From: Lomentospora prolificans
Taxonomy: Eukaryota > Ascomycota > Sordariomycetes > Microascales > Microascaceae
Length of the DNA stretch: 64,000 bases
Assembly (NCBI GenBank): GCA_029532625.1
Contig: JARFXM010000008.1
Location: 1,488,001-1,552,000 of the forward strand
Reading direction: 5' to 3'
Shown: positions 44,969 through 57,062 of the stretch, piece after piece
Layout: the number at the start of each line of letters is the position of its first letter
How positions within the stretch are numbered: the first letter of the stretch is position 1
Made by a program: the position numbers and the translations under genes
Notes under the pieces: model-generated
What the model saw: the letters and a program-made list of their open reading frames with translations, nothing else
Databases searched by the model: none
What the model was told of the DNA's origin: nothing

Positions 44969-45609
44969 ATGTCTCAACCCCCAGTGCCCAAGAACTTCAA
45001 TGCCGAGGATGCGGACAATCTCGAAGATGTATGCACGATCTCCCCCTTCTCCAGCGCATGACAGAACTAATCATCGACACAGATCGAGAGGCAATTCGCC
45101 GTCAAGGGTTAGTTTCGCATCATAATTCCCCTCCAGTATCCGCCTCGTCAGGTGCCATATTAACACTGCGCAGCCGTCCAGCACATGCAGACCTACTGGT
45201 CCATCCTTGAGCGAGTCAAGGGCTCCGCGCTGCGCCTCACGCGCTGGGACGACGAGATCTACGCCCACCTCAAGGAGGCCTTCCCCGAGTTCGACCCCGC
45301 CGAGACGATTGACGAGGACAAGATGAAGAGCAAGGAGGGCAAGGAGAGGTGGCGCAACTTCATGATGAAGTATGAAAAGCAGGTGAACGAGTTCAACTTT
45401 GGCACCATGCTGAGGTCGAACCCCAAGTTTGAGTATGGTCGTGACGAAACCATTTTCGGTAGGTGTTCTCCTCCGTCGTCCTTGCCCCGAGAGCGTGCTG
45501 ACGTGCTGGGTCACTAGTCCCTAGGATGCAGTTCTACGCTATCGAGATCGCGAGGAACCGCCTCGGTCTCAACGACTGGATATGGGAGCAGGCTCAGAGC
45601 CAAAAATAA
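44969..45609 (+). CDS. Chp1/PBDC1-family protein (eEF1A co-translational chaperone)
   Basis: Four exons, 44969-45028, 45083-45107 (only 25 nt), 45174-45458 and 45518-45609, give 153 aa. The sequence is a clear homologue of yeast YPL225W (Chp1) and human PBDC1: FNAEDADNLEDIERQFAVKAV at the start, then QTYWSILERV, LRLTRWDDEIY, FPEFDPAETI, KEGKERWRNFMMKYE, FNFGTMLR and RMQFYAIEIARNRLGLNDW. Pfam names the family after polysaccharide biosynthesis, but the yeast protein is known as a ribosome-associated chaperone for nascent eEF1A, so the older label is misleading. Small, cytosolic, all-helical, no signal peptide. The short second exon is supported because skipping it breaks the conserved ERQFAVKAV segment. 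All introns are GT-AG. Confidence 0.94.
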
Positions 45610-46389
45610 TGATTTTCCGGAAAGAAAGAAAGACGCTCACAACAGCGATGCGAAGATACCCATAGAGACGGGATTCAAAAATGGCGATCGAATGTACATA
45701 GGAAACGGACAGGCATTTTGCGACTTGGGCGCGGACCAAGGGAGACCAACGCAATCCATGTCTTGGGACGGACGGCGTATCGAATAAAATCGACTTATCT
45801 TTGGTCCACGTCGAATTTTTCTTTGCTATGCTGAGCTGACCTTGGCATGGTTTGCTTTCTTTCTTCTCCCTTGCAGGGACTGGCTGAACATGGTAGCATC
45901 CTTCGGGCTTGGAATGCTTTGTCGCCATCCATAAATGTTGCCCCTTGCTTTCATTTCTCTTCTCCTCCCTTACTAGAAGTCAATATGAGGCATTTGTAAC
46001 AGGACTTGTGGATACATAAAAAAGATATGGATTTAGCCTCAGATATGAGATGTGTGTGCTCACAACAGCAATGGCTTTTAGAGGCTGAGCGTCCATGCCT
46101 GTACCTCGGGTTTTAATCGATCAAGTGAAGAGATGAACAGTCAGCCCGATTCTTTGTTTTGTATTACTAGGATATCTCTATTCATCATGATCCGGTCTAA
46201 TGAATCACACTTGCCTATCAGTGGAAAATGAAGCTCTGGGAAATCAGTATGCAACTGTGCCTTCTTCTACGGTACCCCATCTCCTTACCATGTCCCCTCC
46301 TCTAATTCATATCGATCCCATAGTCCTTCTCTACCCCTCATGATTCCCGATGCCGATGGCAAGCTAATTCCACCAGCATCGACTCCAAA
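45610..46389. other. Intergenic region
   Basis: 3' flank of the Chp1-family gene and promoter of the ABC exporter gene. No coding region is supported. Confidence 0.5.
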
Positions 46390-49300
46390 ATGGATCGATT
46401 GAAGAAGCTATTCCGCGGGCGGAGCCAAACCTCCTCTCCGTCCTCTACTCCCCCCGAAAATGAGAAGAGTGTGGAACCGCAACTTCAGCTGTCATGGAGA
46501 CATCTCTTCGCCTTCACCACCCGTCGCCACCTCACCTCCTTGCTCCCGGCAATTCTCACCTGCCTAGCGGTAAGTGGACTTGAGGCGTTCCTGCCGGTCG
46601 TCTATGGGAGAATATTCAATGCCTTTGCTGCGTTTGGGTCAGGATCCTCGGGGGCTGAGGAGGCTCTCAGGGCCGTGGCGACGTGGTGCCTTGTTCTGGT
46701 GGGCCTGGGGCTGGGCACCTGGCTGTCTAATGGACTCTTTATGAGCGCTTGGATTATGTTTGGGGAGGGCCAGGCTAAATCCGTCAGACAAGCGGTGTTT
46801 AGAGCCCTTCTGAAGAAGGAGATGGAGTGGTATGACTTGCAGTCGGATGGGACTTCTAGTCTATTGACCCGAATCGAAACGTGAGTCTATCTATGATTCA
46901 CACTAGGAAATCAAGCAATTAACACGAATCAGGCAAACCCGCGAGCTACAACTAGCCACATCCCAGGTCTTCGGCCACATCATCTCAGACTGCATGACGG
47001 CCCTCGCGTCCCTCTGCATAGCTTTCGCTTCCGCCTACAAGCTCACATTCGTCCTCATATCGACGATACCCGTCTCCATCGCGATCATAAAGTTTGCAAC
47101 GCGCCCCCTTGCACCCGCGATCCAGTCACAGAAGCAGAACCTCGCTGAAGCCTCTAAGCTCGCTGCCGCCTCACTAACAGCAATCGACACAGTAAAAGTC
47201 TTTAACGGTTTCGACAACGAGTCTTGGAAGTACCTTGGCGTCATACGCAAGGCTACAACGCACTATCTTATCCAGGCGCGAATCAATGCCTTCCAGATGG
47301 GCTACGCGCAGATATGGCTGGCTATATTGTTCGTCACTGGATTTTGGTACGGCGTTGCGCTGGTGGATCAAGGGGCTAGTGCCGGGAGTATACTTACTAC
47401 CTTTTACGCGACGCTCGCTGCGTTTCAAGGGTTTGAGGCGTTGATGCCTCAGTGGTTGGTTTTGTCGAAGGGAATGTCTGCGGGGCTCGAACTGAGACAA
47501 CTCACGGAGAGTGGGAAGGGTGAGAGGCCCGGTGATGGTGAGGGCGGACAGAAGGCGTGGCCTTCCACTTGTGTTGGCCATGTCTCGGTAGAAAATGTAG
47601 GTCGTCCTCCTCTGGAGGGTGTTACGAGCCACTAACTTTCTTGATATAGGTGAGCTTTGCGTATCCCTCGAACCCAACGAAACAGGTCCTCGCCCGGTCA
47701 TCCTTTGTATTTCCCGCCGGAGAGATCACATTCCTCATAGGCCGAAGCGGGTCCGGAAAGAGCACAATTGGCAACTTGATCCTCCAATTCTACAAGCCCA
47801 CGACCGGCCAAATCAATATCGACGGCTATGCCCTGAGCTCTCTCAACCCAGAATGGATCCGCAAGGCAGTGACGCTCGTCCAGCAGTCGAGTATCCTATT
47901 CAACGACACGCTCTTCCAAAACGTCGCGCTAGGTCATCCGCATCCTGAAATGGTGACCAAAGAAGAGATCATTGTTGCGTGTGAAGCGGTAATACTTCAG
48001 TCGGCTATAGCCTCGCTGTCGCTAGGAGGGGACACAATGGTTGGCTTGGGCGGGCAGGATTTGTCCGGCGGCCAGAAGCAGCGCGTTGCCCTCGCGCGAG
48101 CTATGTTACGAAACACCCCCATCCTGATACTGGACGAAGTCACGAGCGGTTTGGATCATCTAACCCGTACACTCGTCATGGAGGCGCTACGAGAATGGAG
48201 ACGAGGTAAGACAACCATCATCATTACTCACGACGTCTCGCAGATTGGAGATGGCGACTACACCTACGTGATGGATAAGGGCGAACTCGTCCAACAAGGC
48301 TACCGAAGCCACCTCTTGGCAGACGAAAACGGCCTCTTCGTCGCGCTCCTCGCCTCCGCTAGTGACGAGGCCGCCAGCGCTGCGAATGCCGTCCGAGTCG
48401 AATCCCCCGCGCCCGCACCAGCGTCCGCCCCTCTGGAACCAGAACCGGAAGAGCCGCAGCCTGCTAGGAACAGGTTCTCGCTCCGCCTCTTGGAAACGTT
48501 CGATCGCGACATACGGAACTCGCGCCAAAGCTTGCTGAGGAGCCCGTCACTCGTGGGGCATCTTGGGTATGCGCAGAGTGCGAGGGCGAGCCAGCTTCGC
48601 GAGCTGAAGGCGGAGACGATTGATTACTGTAATTCGAGGGCATCCGCTCCGTGGAGCAACAGGATCCTCGAGGAGCCAACGAGGTCTTCTTTGGCTGGGC
48701 GGGAAGCCCCCGTGAAGGACGGTTTCGACTTTGCTGATCTTTCAGAGTCTTGTACTTCTCGGAATTCCACTATCGAGCTGCTGGAGACCATGGGTCATTC
48801 GGTCCAGGCTTCTCGTCGGGGATACTCTCAGGTTAGGGCTCGAGGAGCGGATGAGGCCGGTCCTGTGGAAGGAACGGGAGGCAGCAAGAGTAAAGAAGAG
48901 ACCATCGAGCCGAGCGAAATCGAGAATAAATACGACATCAACACTTCCATGACGGATATCATCCGCACAGTTTGGCCAAACGTCACCAGACCTCAGAGGG
49001 TCATCTTCCTTCTTGGCTTAACAAGCTGTATCGTCGCCGCTGGGACAAACCCTGCCTTCTCATACTCTTTCTCTCGTCTCCTCGCTGCATTCTGGGCAAC
49101 CTCGGATCGCCTGGCCGTTGGCCAACCCTGGGCAATCCTCTTGCTCGGCATCGGCGCCGTGGAAGCGATAGCCTATTTATGTAGTCGGTATCTCATGGAA
49201 TACACGGGCCAGGCCTGGATTAACGCTCTACGCATGCAAGCTCTCCACCGTATCCTCCGACAGCCCAAATCCTGGTTCGGCTCTCCGAGGCACGACGTCG

Positions 49301-50733
49301 GCAAAATCATCGAGTGCCTCGACCGAAACGCCGAAGAGATGCGCAACATCGTGGGCAGATTCTTGCCTAGCATCATTATCGTAACGGGGATGATCACGGC
49401 GTCTGTGAGCTGGGCTCTCGTGGTGTCGTGGAAGCTTACGCTGGTCGCCCTCTCTTCGGTGCCGGTGTATGTCGCGTGTATCAGTCTCCTGTCGTACGTG
49501 AGCAGCAAGTGGGAAGCCAAGTGCAACTCCGGAGCCGAAGTCGCCAGCAGCGTCGCCCGAGAGACATTCCTCAACATCCGCGTGGTGAGAGCGTTCACGC
49601 TCGAAAAGTACTTTTCTAACAAGCACAACGAGGCAACGGCCGACAGCTTCGCGCTCGGCCTCAGGAGAGCCGCCTATACGGGCATCTGCTACGGCCTACA
49701 GCAGTCTCTCAACCTCCATGTCACCGCGCTCGTCTTCTACTACGGTACGTATCTGCTCGCCAAGACGGACGAGGTCACGGTGTCGGACGTGATGCAGGTC
49801 GTCAACTTGCTCTTGCTCTCCATCGGGACGTCGTCGGCCATCCTTTCGTCGATTCCGCAGATCTCGGGGGCGCGGGCGACGGCTGTGCAGATGCTCAACT
49901 TTGCGAATCTGCCACTAGATTCGTCTGATGAAGGGAACGGGGGAAGAAAGGTGTTTATGCCGTTTCCCATCTGCTTTAGGGGATTGTCGTTTGCGTATCC
50001 GTCGCGCCCAAACCAGCTGGTTCTTAGGAATCTAATGCTACAGATCGATTCTGGGACAAGAATTGCTGTCGTTGGACCGTCTGGATGCGGCAAAAGCACG
50101 CTTACGGCGCTCCTTCTTGGGCTATACGAACCTCTGAAGCCACCTGGGTCCGAAATTGGAGCAACAAGCCCAACGTTGTTATTTGGAGGTATACCCTCCG
50201 CGGAAGTCGACATCTCACACCTTCGGTCCATGGCGGCCTACGTCCCGCAAACACCATTCCTCTTCCCCGCCACCATAGCTGAAAACATAGCCTACAGCAT
50301 ACCGGAGAATCACCCGCTCCGTTCTCCAGCCAACATCGAGTCTGCCGCTCGGCAGGCAGGCATCCATACCTTCATTTCGAGCCTTCCGGGCGGGTACTCG
50401 ACCATGGTGGGAGATGGTGGGCAGGCTCTCTCGGGAGGGCAAGCGCAGCGAGTGTGCATTGCTAGGGCTTTGGTCAGAAACCCGCGGTTGCTGGTCATGG
50501 ACGAGCCTACGAGTGCACTAGATGCCGAAAGCGCCGAGGCGGTGAGAAGGACGATTACGGAATTACAAGGGGTGAAGAGCGGTAGGACGACCGTGGTGGT
50601 TGTTACGCATTGCAGGAAGATGATGAAGGTTGTCGACAGGGTAATCTGCCTCGAAGGAGGGTTTGTGGTCGAGGAGGGATCATACGACGAGTTGGTCGAC
50701 AGAAAGGGGAGGTTTGCACAACTCATGGAGTAG
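46390..50733 (+). CDS. Full-size ABCB exporter, Ste6-like lipopeptide-pheromone transporter
   Basis: Exons 46390-46880, 46933-47596 and 47650-50733 join to 1412 aa with TMD1-NBD1-TMD2-NBD2 order. TMD1 covers about 35-340. NBD1 begins at VSFAYPSNP (about 386) and has Walker A GRSGSGKST (416-424), signature LSGGQKQR (523) and Walker B ILILDEVTSGLD. A long Ser/Glu-rich cytosolic linker (about 615-820) leads to TMD2 (about 840-1120). NBD2 has Walker A GPSGCGKST (about 1194), LSGGQAQR (about 1312), LLVMDEPTSALD and the H-loop VVVVTHC. Both sites keep the catalytic Glu and should hydrolyse ATP. The form is that of fungal Ste6, which exports farnesylated a-type mating pheromone; MDR-type drug exporters are the alternative, and the linker and NBD style favour Ste6. 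Located in the plasma membrane. No pheromone gene is seen nearby. Confidence 0.9.
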
Positions 50734-51997
50734 GGAAGAATAGTAACAGAAGATAAAAATATCGAAATGGAAATCTCTATTCACGAAATGAATTCACAGT
50801 ATCGGAACCATCCAAGTTCATGCATCACATGTGCCTTCCGCCTCGGGTCCTCGCATTAAACACACGATGCGAACCGTTAACGAGCGACGAGCCGGAAACA
50901 AGACTTCGGGGATAGAGTGTAATGTCCGATGGAGGTGTGGTATTGAGAGAATAGATGGATACGACTTTACTTTCTTGTTACGGGAACGAGAGCCGTTGGG
51001 TGTGCCACGGCGCCCTACACGCCCCCGGTGTAGTCAAACTAGACCCCGCGGCATCATGCATGGCTTTGTCTCTTCTTATTCTGACTTTTCAGAGTTGCAC
51101 ACTCGCAATATATGCATCGAGTTTAGGAATAAGCTGTTCGAACAAAAACACCTACGTGCGAAGGAAAATGAGAACACAGCGTCTGCCGTGTCCAAGTATG
51201 AGGGCGCGAAAGGGCAAGCCTCCATATCCACCGGTCACGAAGGCGGTGCACGGCATGTGGTCAGAGGCAGAGGCACGAGGTTGCTGGCATGGACGGTAAA
51301 TGACCAACGAGATTGATAAATCCTTGTCTCTCGATGGCCGTGATGGTTCGATGGGACGGGGTGGATCCGACAGTTCTGGCGTCGGTGGAGTCACCCGGGG
51401 GGGCCGCAAGATTGGGCGGCCCACGTTGTTGGAAGTCAGAGACAAAGAGATAATCGGAGTGTTCTTCGACCCCGAAATTCTTCCCCGTCTCCGGAATCTT
51501 GGATATCGCCACTTTAACGGGCCAAGGATCAGAATCAACTCGTCGAAAGGGGGCAGCTGCGGTGAGTGAGCCCATCAAGCCCAGCAGCGAATGGCGGGCC
51601 GGTTTCCATTCGGGCGCGGAAGACCCACTCTGCCGAGTGCTTGGTCGAGGGGTCCCTGGTTCCGCTCTTGTTGTCTGGTTGTGGAAAAAAGGAATATAGT
51701 ATGGAGCGACGTTGGCATGTCGAATACGCGTATTCACTATTAATACTTCGTCATAAGTTTTCGTTCTCTCGTCAATTCTAATCCCACGGCTGAAATCCGA
51801 AATCCGGTGGATTGGGGCCAATGGCAACCAGGGGTGGTGAAATGACGGAATGAGCGCGGGACAGGGGTTTGGCGGGTCCTAATATTAAAGAAACAAGACA
51901 GAAAGCGAACGAGAGTGAGCTCCTACAAGCAGCTTCTTCGAAGGGTTCTTTTTGGATCTACGAAGTACACATCTGAGTCCACCCCGCCGGGAAAGGT

Positions 51998-52025
51998 GGG
52001 GGGGGGGGGGGGGGGGTGGGGGGGG
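51998..52025. repeat. Poly-G tract (G19-T-G8)
   Basis: Nineteen G, one T and eight more G on plus, then TGG. Long enough to form a G-quadruplex. Confidence 0.9.
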
Positions 52026-53020
52026 TGGTTGCATATCTCCGTCCGAAGTGGGTTCCGCACCTCGCGAACTGCTTTCCCCCCTTCATTCTTGTTCGCGTGG
52101 CGAGTGGTACATTTCCTGTCAAACATAAACGTGAGGAGATACCAGTGGGGGAGAGGTCCCGTAAGGATATCCACAAGCTTCTCGGGAGCTCGCAGAGTTG
52201 GACGGTGATGTGTTCTCTCGAAGCCTGCTATAAGTGTATTCTGCGGCCTGTCATAGTCATACATATGTAAAAGCTATCAATAAACCATTGTGTCCAGGTC
52301 TATGCCTTGGACACAAACCAACGACGGATTATCGGCGGAACCACTCAACTCAGTCCTCGAGCCAGCCCTTGAGAAACAGTACGAAAAAAAATAATAAAAA
52401 AGAAGAAAAAGCAAAGGACAGGGCTCATATCCGAAATCCATAGGAGTTGAGTAGGCCCCTGCCCAGATCAGAAACTCCAAAAAAAACCGGAGTTGGGAGG
52501 CAGCAGACGATCTTTTCCATTCTCCGCCCGCATCGGCCTATGATTTCGGGAAGCGGGGTCTTGCAAAAGCCCGACTGGCTCGCCAACAGACAGGAGAACG
52601 AAGAACAGAATTGAGACTTGACCACAGCAGACACGCAAGCAGCCCGGGGCATTGACGGGTGGGGAATGCGCTAATCTCCGTGGCAGCTGGCCCTGGAGGA
52701 CTCCAATTTCATTGGTTTTACTGGTGTCACTCTTGATGAGCTTGCCTGGCAGTGATCCCATGGGGTACATTCATTCTAATACTATTATAGATATTGGATT
52801 ATTGGCCGCCCAGTGCAGGTTAGGTTATTGAGATGGTTCTGGTGCTTATTGGGTGAGTAGGATCATTTTAGTGGGCTCAATAGTTAAAAGGTAACTTTTC
52901 TGGCCCACTGCAACTCCACCAAATTACCTTGGTGCGCTGGAGAGAATCCACTACCCAAAAGGTAATTTCAATGTTGAACCTGGGGAAGAGAAACAACATT
53001 GAATTGAAGAGCGAAGAGAC

Positions 53021-53075
53021 ACGGACTCAGACTCAGACTTAGAGACTCAGACTCAGACTTAGAGACTCAGACTTT
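53021..53075. repeat. 20-bp tandem repeat, about 2.7 copies
   Basis: The unit AGAGACTCAGACTCAGACTT occurs in full at 53041-53060, partly at 53061-53074 and with two or three differences at 53021-53040; it is itself built from ACTCAG hexamers. Confidence 0.85.
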
Positions 53076-53127
53076 TGCAATACTGCGAATCTGCGCAAAA
53101 AGCGAGATGGATCAAATGCATTGCGTA

Positions 53128-53146
53128 TGTGTGTGTGTGTGTGTGT
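53128..53146. repeat. (TG)n microsatellite
   Basis: About nine TG repeats. Confidence 0.9.
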
Positions 53147-55196
53147 CAATTCATCGCCGTTGCATCTCGCTTTCTATCCGAGGGAGCATTGCCAACCAAC
53201 CCGCCAGTGTCCTCGACAAACCCCGATGCGCTCGATGACCTAGCCTCCATACATCTCCTCGATACATCCATCAAATTGATCATTGTTGATGCAATGCTAA
53301 AGATCGAACTCGCCCCTCACTAAAGCCGTATTCGTGTAAGGCAGAGCATCTCCTTAACCCTCCTCTCCACCAACAGAAACACCTAACTCCGAACCGAACC
53401 GCCATTCCCAAACTGCACGCCCACCGCAAGTACCTCCAACTGCCTTCAATGTTGCTGAGATGGTAACGAGGCATATTGGAGACCCGACTTTCAGTGGCGA
53501 CCCCGCCTGGCGGCGCTCAACATATCGACAGAGGGACACTGTGATAGAAACCAAACCCAAGCCACTGGACGGACACTCGGGGGTGTTGGTTCCCTGGCGG
53601 GACCTAAATATTAGTGGGAAACCTCCATCATCCCATCCATGATTCCACATTTGACGGGGCCCCCCCTCCTTTCTCCTCTCCCGTTCCTGTGTGGCCTTGT
53701 CCACACCAGGTACACCATGTATCGGCCGAGTCGCACAGGCGCAACCTCACGCGCCGGTCCGATGACTGCGCAAAGTCACTCTCATTGCTTCACTCTCTAT
53801 CCCTCTCCGGACGAGCTCTTAGAAAAAAAGTGATGATGCAGATAGATGTCTTGGTGGTCAACGGCATCTGCATAGGAATCGAAGAGGATTGTTTTGATAC
53901 AAATCGGCAATCACGCCGCCTCTCTGTGAAAGCAGGGGTGGCTTAAACGAAAAAGTGATAGCTTGGGAGGAGCCAGCCAGGCAGCTTGGGGTCTCCCAAA
54001 CCCGGCCCCGCTAACTCCCCAAGTGGAAACATTGATGCATCCAGCCAGCGATGCATGGCCGGATTTTGGCATCATTCCACCGAATTCCGTTCTGCGACCT
54101 AGCTTCCTGCTTTTGTTGGCGCTTGATTCCAACTACTTCCAGCCCAAAGCCCAAATCCCGCCTTTTCTCGAACGGAGAATGGTGTGTGTCCTACCTCGGC
54201 ACGCCTTTTCCGGCACGGCTTTAAGCCCTGACCACTCCTTTCAGTGGCCTTTTGCTGTCTCCTCGAACCTTCCCCCCCAACGATGCTATCGTGTCGAATT
54301 GTCGGGAATGGTAACCCACCCTACAAGTAGCAGCGTAGTATGTATTATGGAACACTCTCTTCCCTCGCGCTTTCGGCCGATAAACCCGACACCAACAACC
54401 CCTGTAGCGGGGGAGAAATAAAATCTCGGGAATCCTTGTTCCCATGGATCCCTCACCCCGGCGATGATACAAGCCCGTGCTATATCTTTTGCCGCCTCCC
54501 CCTTACCCATGCCTCACCTGTCACGTTTTTCTATTCGCGTCGATTTCTTTTTCTAAACCATCCCTCCATCTTATCGGGCTCTAGTTCAAATCCGACCACC
54601 GAAATCTCCGGGATTCAGTTTTGTTTGTATAAATATATAGAGTACCAGAGTCCCACTCAGGGCTGTCCTCTTGTCCCTTGGGAACCTATTTGCATATACA
54701 TTGCGTCAACTCATCTGGAATACACACCATTGGTATATACCCGGTCGCGCCCAGCCCATATTACCGGGAACGAGAACGACCCATTAGCCCGGATAACATG
54801 CCATTCGCCTGAATCCTGAAGACGATTCCCTGGAATAACGTGTTAGCTTGGTATGTTAGTCATTCATCTTGAAGCTGGCGCATTGGCATAGAGAATCTGT
54901 TCGTTGGGGTGTATATCCCGCTTGCTCAACCTTGGGCCGGCCAGTCGGTGCAAGAAGAGCTGAGCTCAAAACCTGTGACCTCTGCAACAATGGTGGCGCG
55001 GCTCGAGAGAGAGGCACCGAAGCTGGGGGAAGTCTACGCGAAAGCCAGGCGGCGCGGGACTAGTGGCCGAACTTGACGAATCACTTTCACTTGCTTTGCC
55101 AGGCTCAAGCCAGGCTTCTCTCTCTCTCTCTCTCTCATACTTTCTCAGAACGCTCTCCAAAACTAACATGGTCTCTAGATTCAAACCACCACAGAA

Positions 55197-57062
55197 ATGG
55201 CGTCCACAGACGCGCCAAAGGCCAGCGAAAGCGCAAGCGCCTCCCAGCCCCAACCCGCCGACACCACCCCCACCGCCAAACCCCCCTCCACCTCCGACAC
55301 CGTCTCCTCCAACGAGCCGACCCTCGCCGAGAAGACGGAGCTCGCCGCCGCCGAGGGCCACGATGCGGACATCCCCTCCAACATTGGCTACGTGCTCGAT
55401 GAGCGCGGCGAGAAGCAACGCCGCGAGTCCATCTCCCGCCAACGTCGCGCCTCCCTGGCCGCTGCTTCGACAGCCGCCCAGGAAGCCGATGCCGAGAAAG
55501 AGGCCGGCGCCGCTCCCGAGGACGGCGAGGTCGCCGACGAAAACGTCGTGTGGTGGGATGGTCCCGATGACCCGGAGAACCCGTTCAACTGGCCGAGCTG
55601 GAAAAAGGTCGCCATGTGCGGTTTCGTGAGCGGTTTCACCTTCATCACGCCCCTAGCTTCTTGTAAGTCGAGTTTTGTTGTTTATGGCGGGGATGTCAAA
55701 AAAGATGGGAAAAAAAAAAAAAAAAAAAAAAAGGAGAAACTAACCAGTGAGGTAATAGCCATGTTCGCCCCCGGCGTGCCCCAGATTATGCAGGAATTCG
55801 AGAGCCGGAGTCCCCTCTTGGCCTCCTTTGTCGTATCCGTCTACGTCCTCGGCTTCGCCGCCGGTCCCCTCCTCTTCGCGCCGCTCTCCGAGATCTACGG
55901 CCGCCTCTGGGTCTACTTCGGCTCCCTGATCCTCTTCGGCGTCTTCATCGTCGCCTGCGCTCTAGCGCCCTCCCTAAACGCGCTTATCATCTTCCGGTTC
56001 TTCAGCGGCGTCTTTGGCGCGTGCCCCCTGACCAACGGAGCCGGCACCATTACCGACATGATCGTCCAGGAGAAGCGCGGCGTCGCCATGGCCATCTTCA
56101 GCATCGGCCCGCTCCTGGGTCCCATCATCGGCCCCGTCGCCGGAGGTTTCCTCGCCGACGCCGAGGGCTGGCGCTGGATCTTCTGGGTCCTCGCCATCGC
56201 CATCGGTGTCCTCGCCATTGGCATGGCCATCTTCATGCGCGAGACCTACGCCCCCGTCCTCCTCGAGCAAAAGGCCGCCCGCCTCAGAAAGGAAACCGGC
56301 AACGAGCTTCTCCGCTCCAAGCTTGACGTCGGACTCTCGCCTCGCGACTACTTCGCTCGCAGCATCGTCCGTCCTTGCAAGCTCCTCCTGTTCGACCCCA
56401 TCTCCATCATTTTCGCCCTATACCTCGGCGTCGTCTACGGCTACCTCTACCTCATGTTCACCTCCATCACCCAAGTCTTCACCCTCTCCTACGGCTTCTC
56501 CGCTTCCAACGTCGGTCTCGTTTTCCTCGGCCTCGGTGTAGGTTCCATGATCGGTGTCGTCTACTTCTCAATCACCTCCGACCGTACCATCAAGAAACGC
56601 GCTGCCGAGGCCGAGGCCAAAGCCGCCGAGACCGGCGTCCCCTCCGAGGGCATGAAGCCCGAGTACCGTCTTAGTCCTCTCCCTATCGGCGCAATCATGT
56701 TGCCCCTCGGCTTCTTCCTCTACGGATGGACCGCCGAGTACCCCGAAAAGATTCACTGGATCGTTCCCATCATCAGTCACGTCTTCATCGGTATCGCCAT
56801 TCTAATCATCATGCTCTCTCTACAAATGTACCTCGTCGACGCTTACACCCTGTACGCCGCCTCGGCACTTGCCGCCAACACCGTCGTCAGGTCCACCGCC
56901 GGCGCCGTACTCCCCCTTGCCGGCTTGGAAATGTACGAGAAGCTCGGCATCGGCTGGGGAAACAGCTTGTTGGGCTTCGTCTCGCTTGCCCTCGTTCCCG
57001 TGCCCTTCTTCATCATCAAGTACGGCGAAATGCTGAGGAAGAAGTACATGCCCAAGCTGTAA
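55197..57062 (+). CDS. MFS multidrug-type transporter (DHA1, Tpo/Flu1-like)
   Basis: Exons 55197-55662 and 55759-57062 give 589 aa. The N-terminal ~140 residues are hydrophilic and Ala/Ser/Glu-rich, then VWWDGPDDPENPFNWPSWKK, a signature of fungal DHA1 transporters, leads into 12 membrane helices. Motif A is LSEIYGRLWVYFG and motif C is GPLLGPIIGPVAGGF. A cytosolic loop contains ARLRKETGNELLRS and GLSPRDYFARSIVRP. Splicing out 55663-55758 gives FITPLASSMFAPGVPQIM, the family consensus at this point; retaining the intron inserts 32 residues including a lysine run without breaking frame, so automated models may keep it. Relatives export azoles, polyamines or other toxic compounds from the plasma membrane; substrate not predictable here. 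Confidence 0.92.
   Translation: MASTDAPKASESASASQPQPADTTPTAKPPSTSDTVSSNEPTLAEKTELAAAEGHDADIPSNIGYVLDERGEKQRRESISRQRRASLAAASTAAQEADAEKEAGAAPEDGEVADENVVWWDGPDDPENPFNWPSWKKVAMCGFVSGFTFITPLASCKSSFVVYGGDVKKDGKKKKKKKKEKLTSEVIAMFAPGVPQIMQEFESRSPLLASFVVSVYVLGFAAGPLLFAPLSEIYGRLWVYFGSLILFGVFIVACALAPSLNALIIFRFFSGVFGACPLTNGAGTITDMIVQEKRGVAMAIFSIGPLLGPIIGPVAGGFLADAEGWRWIFWVLAIAIGVLAIGMAIFMRETYAPVLLEQKAARLRKETGNELLRSKLDVGLSPRDYFARSIVRPCKLLLFDPISIIFALYLGVVYGYLYLMFTSITQVFTLSYGFSASNVGLVFLGLGVGSMIGVVYFSITSDRTIKKRAAEAEAKAAETGVPSEGMKPEYRLSPLPIGAIMLPLGFFLYGWTAEYPEKIHWIVPIISHVFIGIAILIIMLSLQMYLVDAYTLYAASALAANTVVRSTAGAVLPLAGLEMYEKLGIGWGNSLLGFVSLALVPVPFFIIKYGEMLRKKYMPKL
55710..55732. repeat. A23 tract inside MFS intron
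   Basis: Twenty-three A on the coding strand within the 96-nt intron 55663-55758; if translated it would encode seven to eight lysines. Confidence 0.9.

Larger units (their letters stand above)
50734..55196. other. 4.5-kb gene-free region
   Basis: Between two plus-strand transporter genes. Many open frames overlap but none reads as a protein. Contains a poly-G tract (51998-52025), a 20-bp tandem repeat (53021-53075) and a (TG)n tract (53128-53146). A pyrimidine-rich (CT)n leader at about 55118-55136 precedes the MFS start. Confidence 0.5.

Noticed and set aside
51261..51827. 188-aa open frame on minus
   Set aside because: No recognisable domain or signal, low coding character, and no homologous family recalled.
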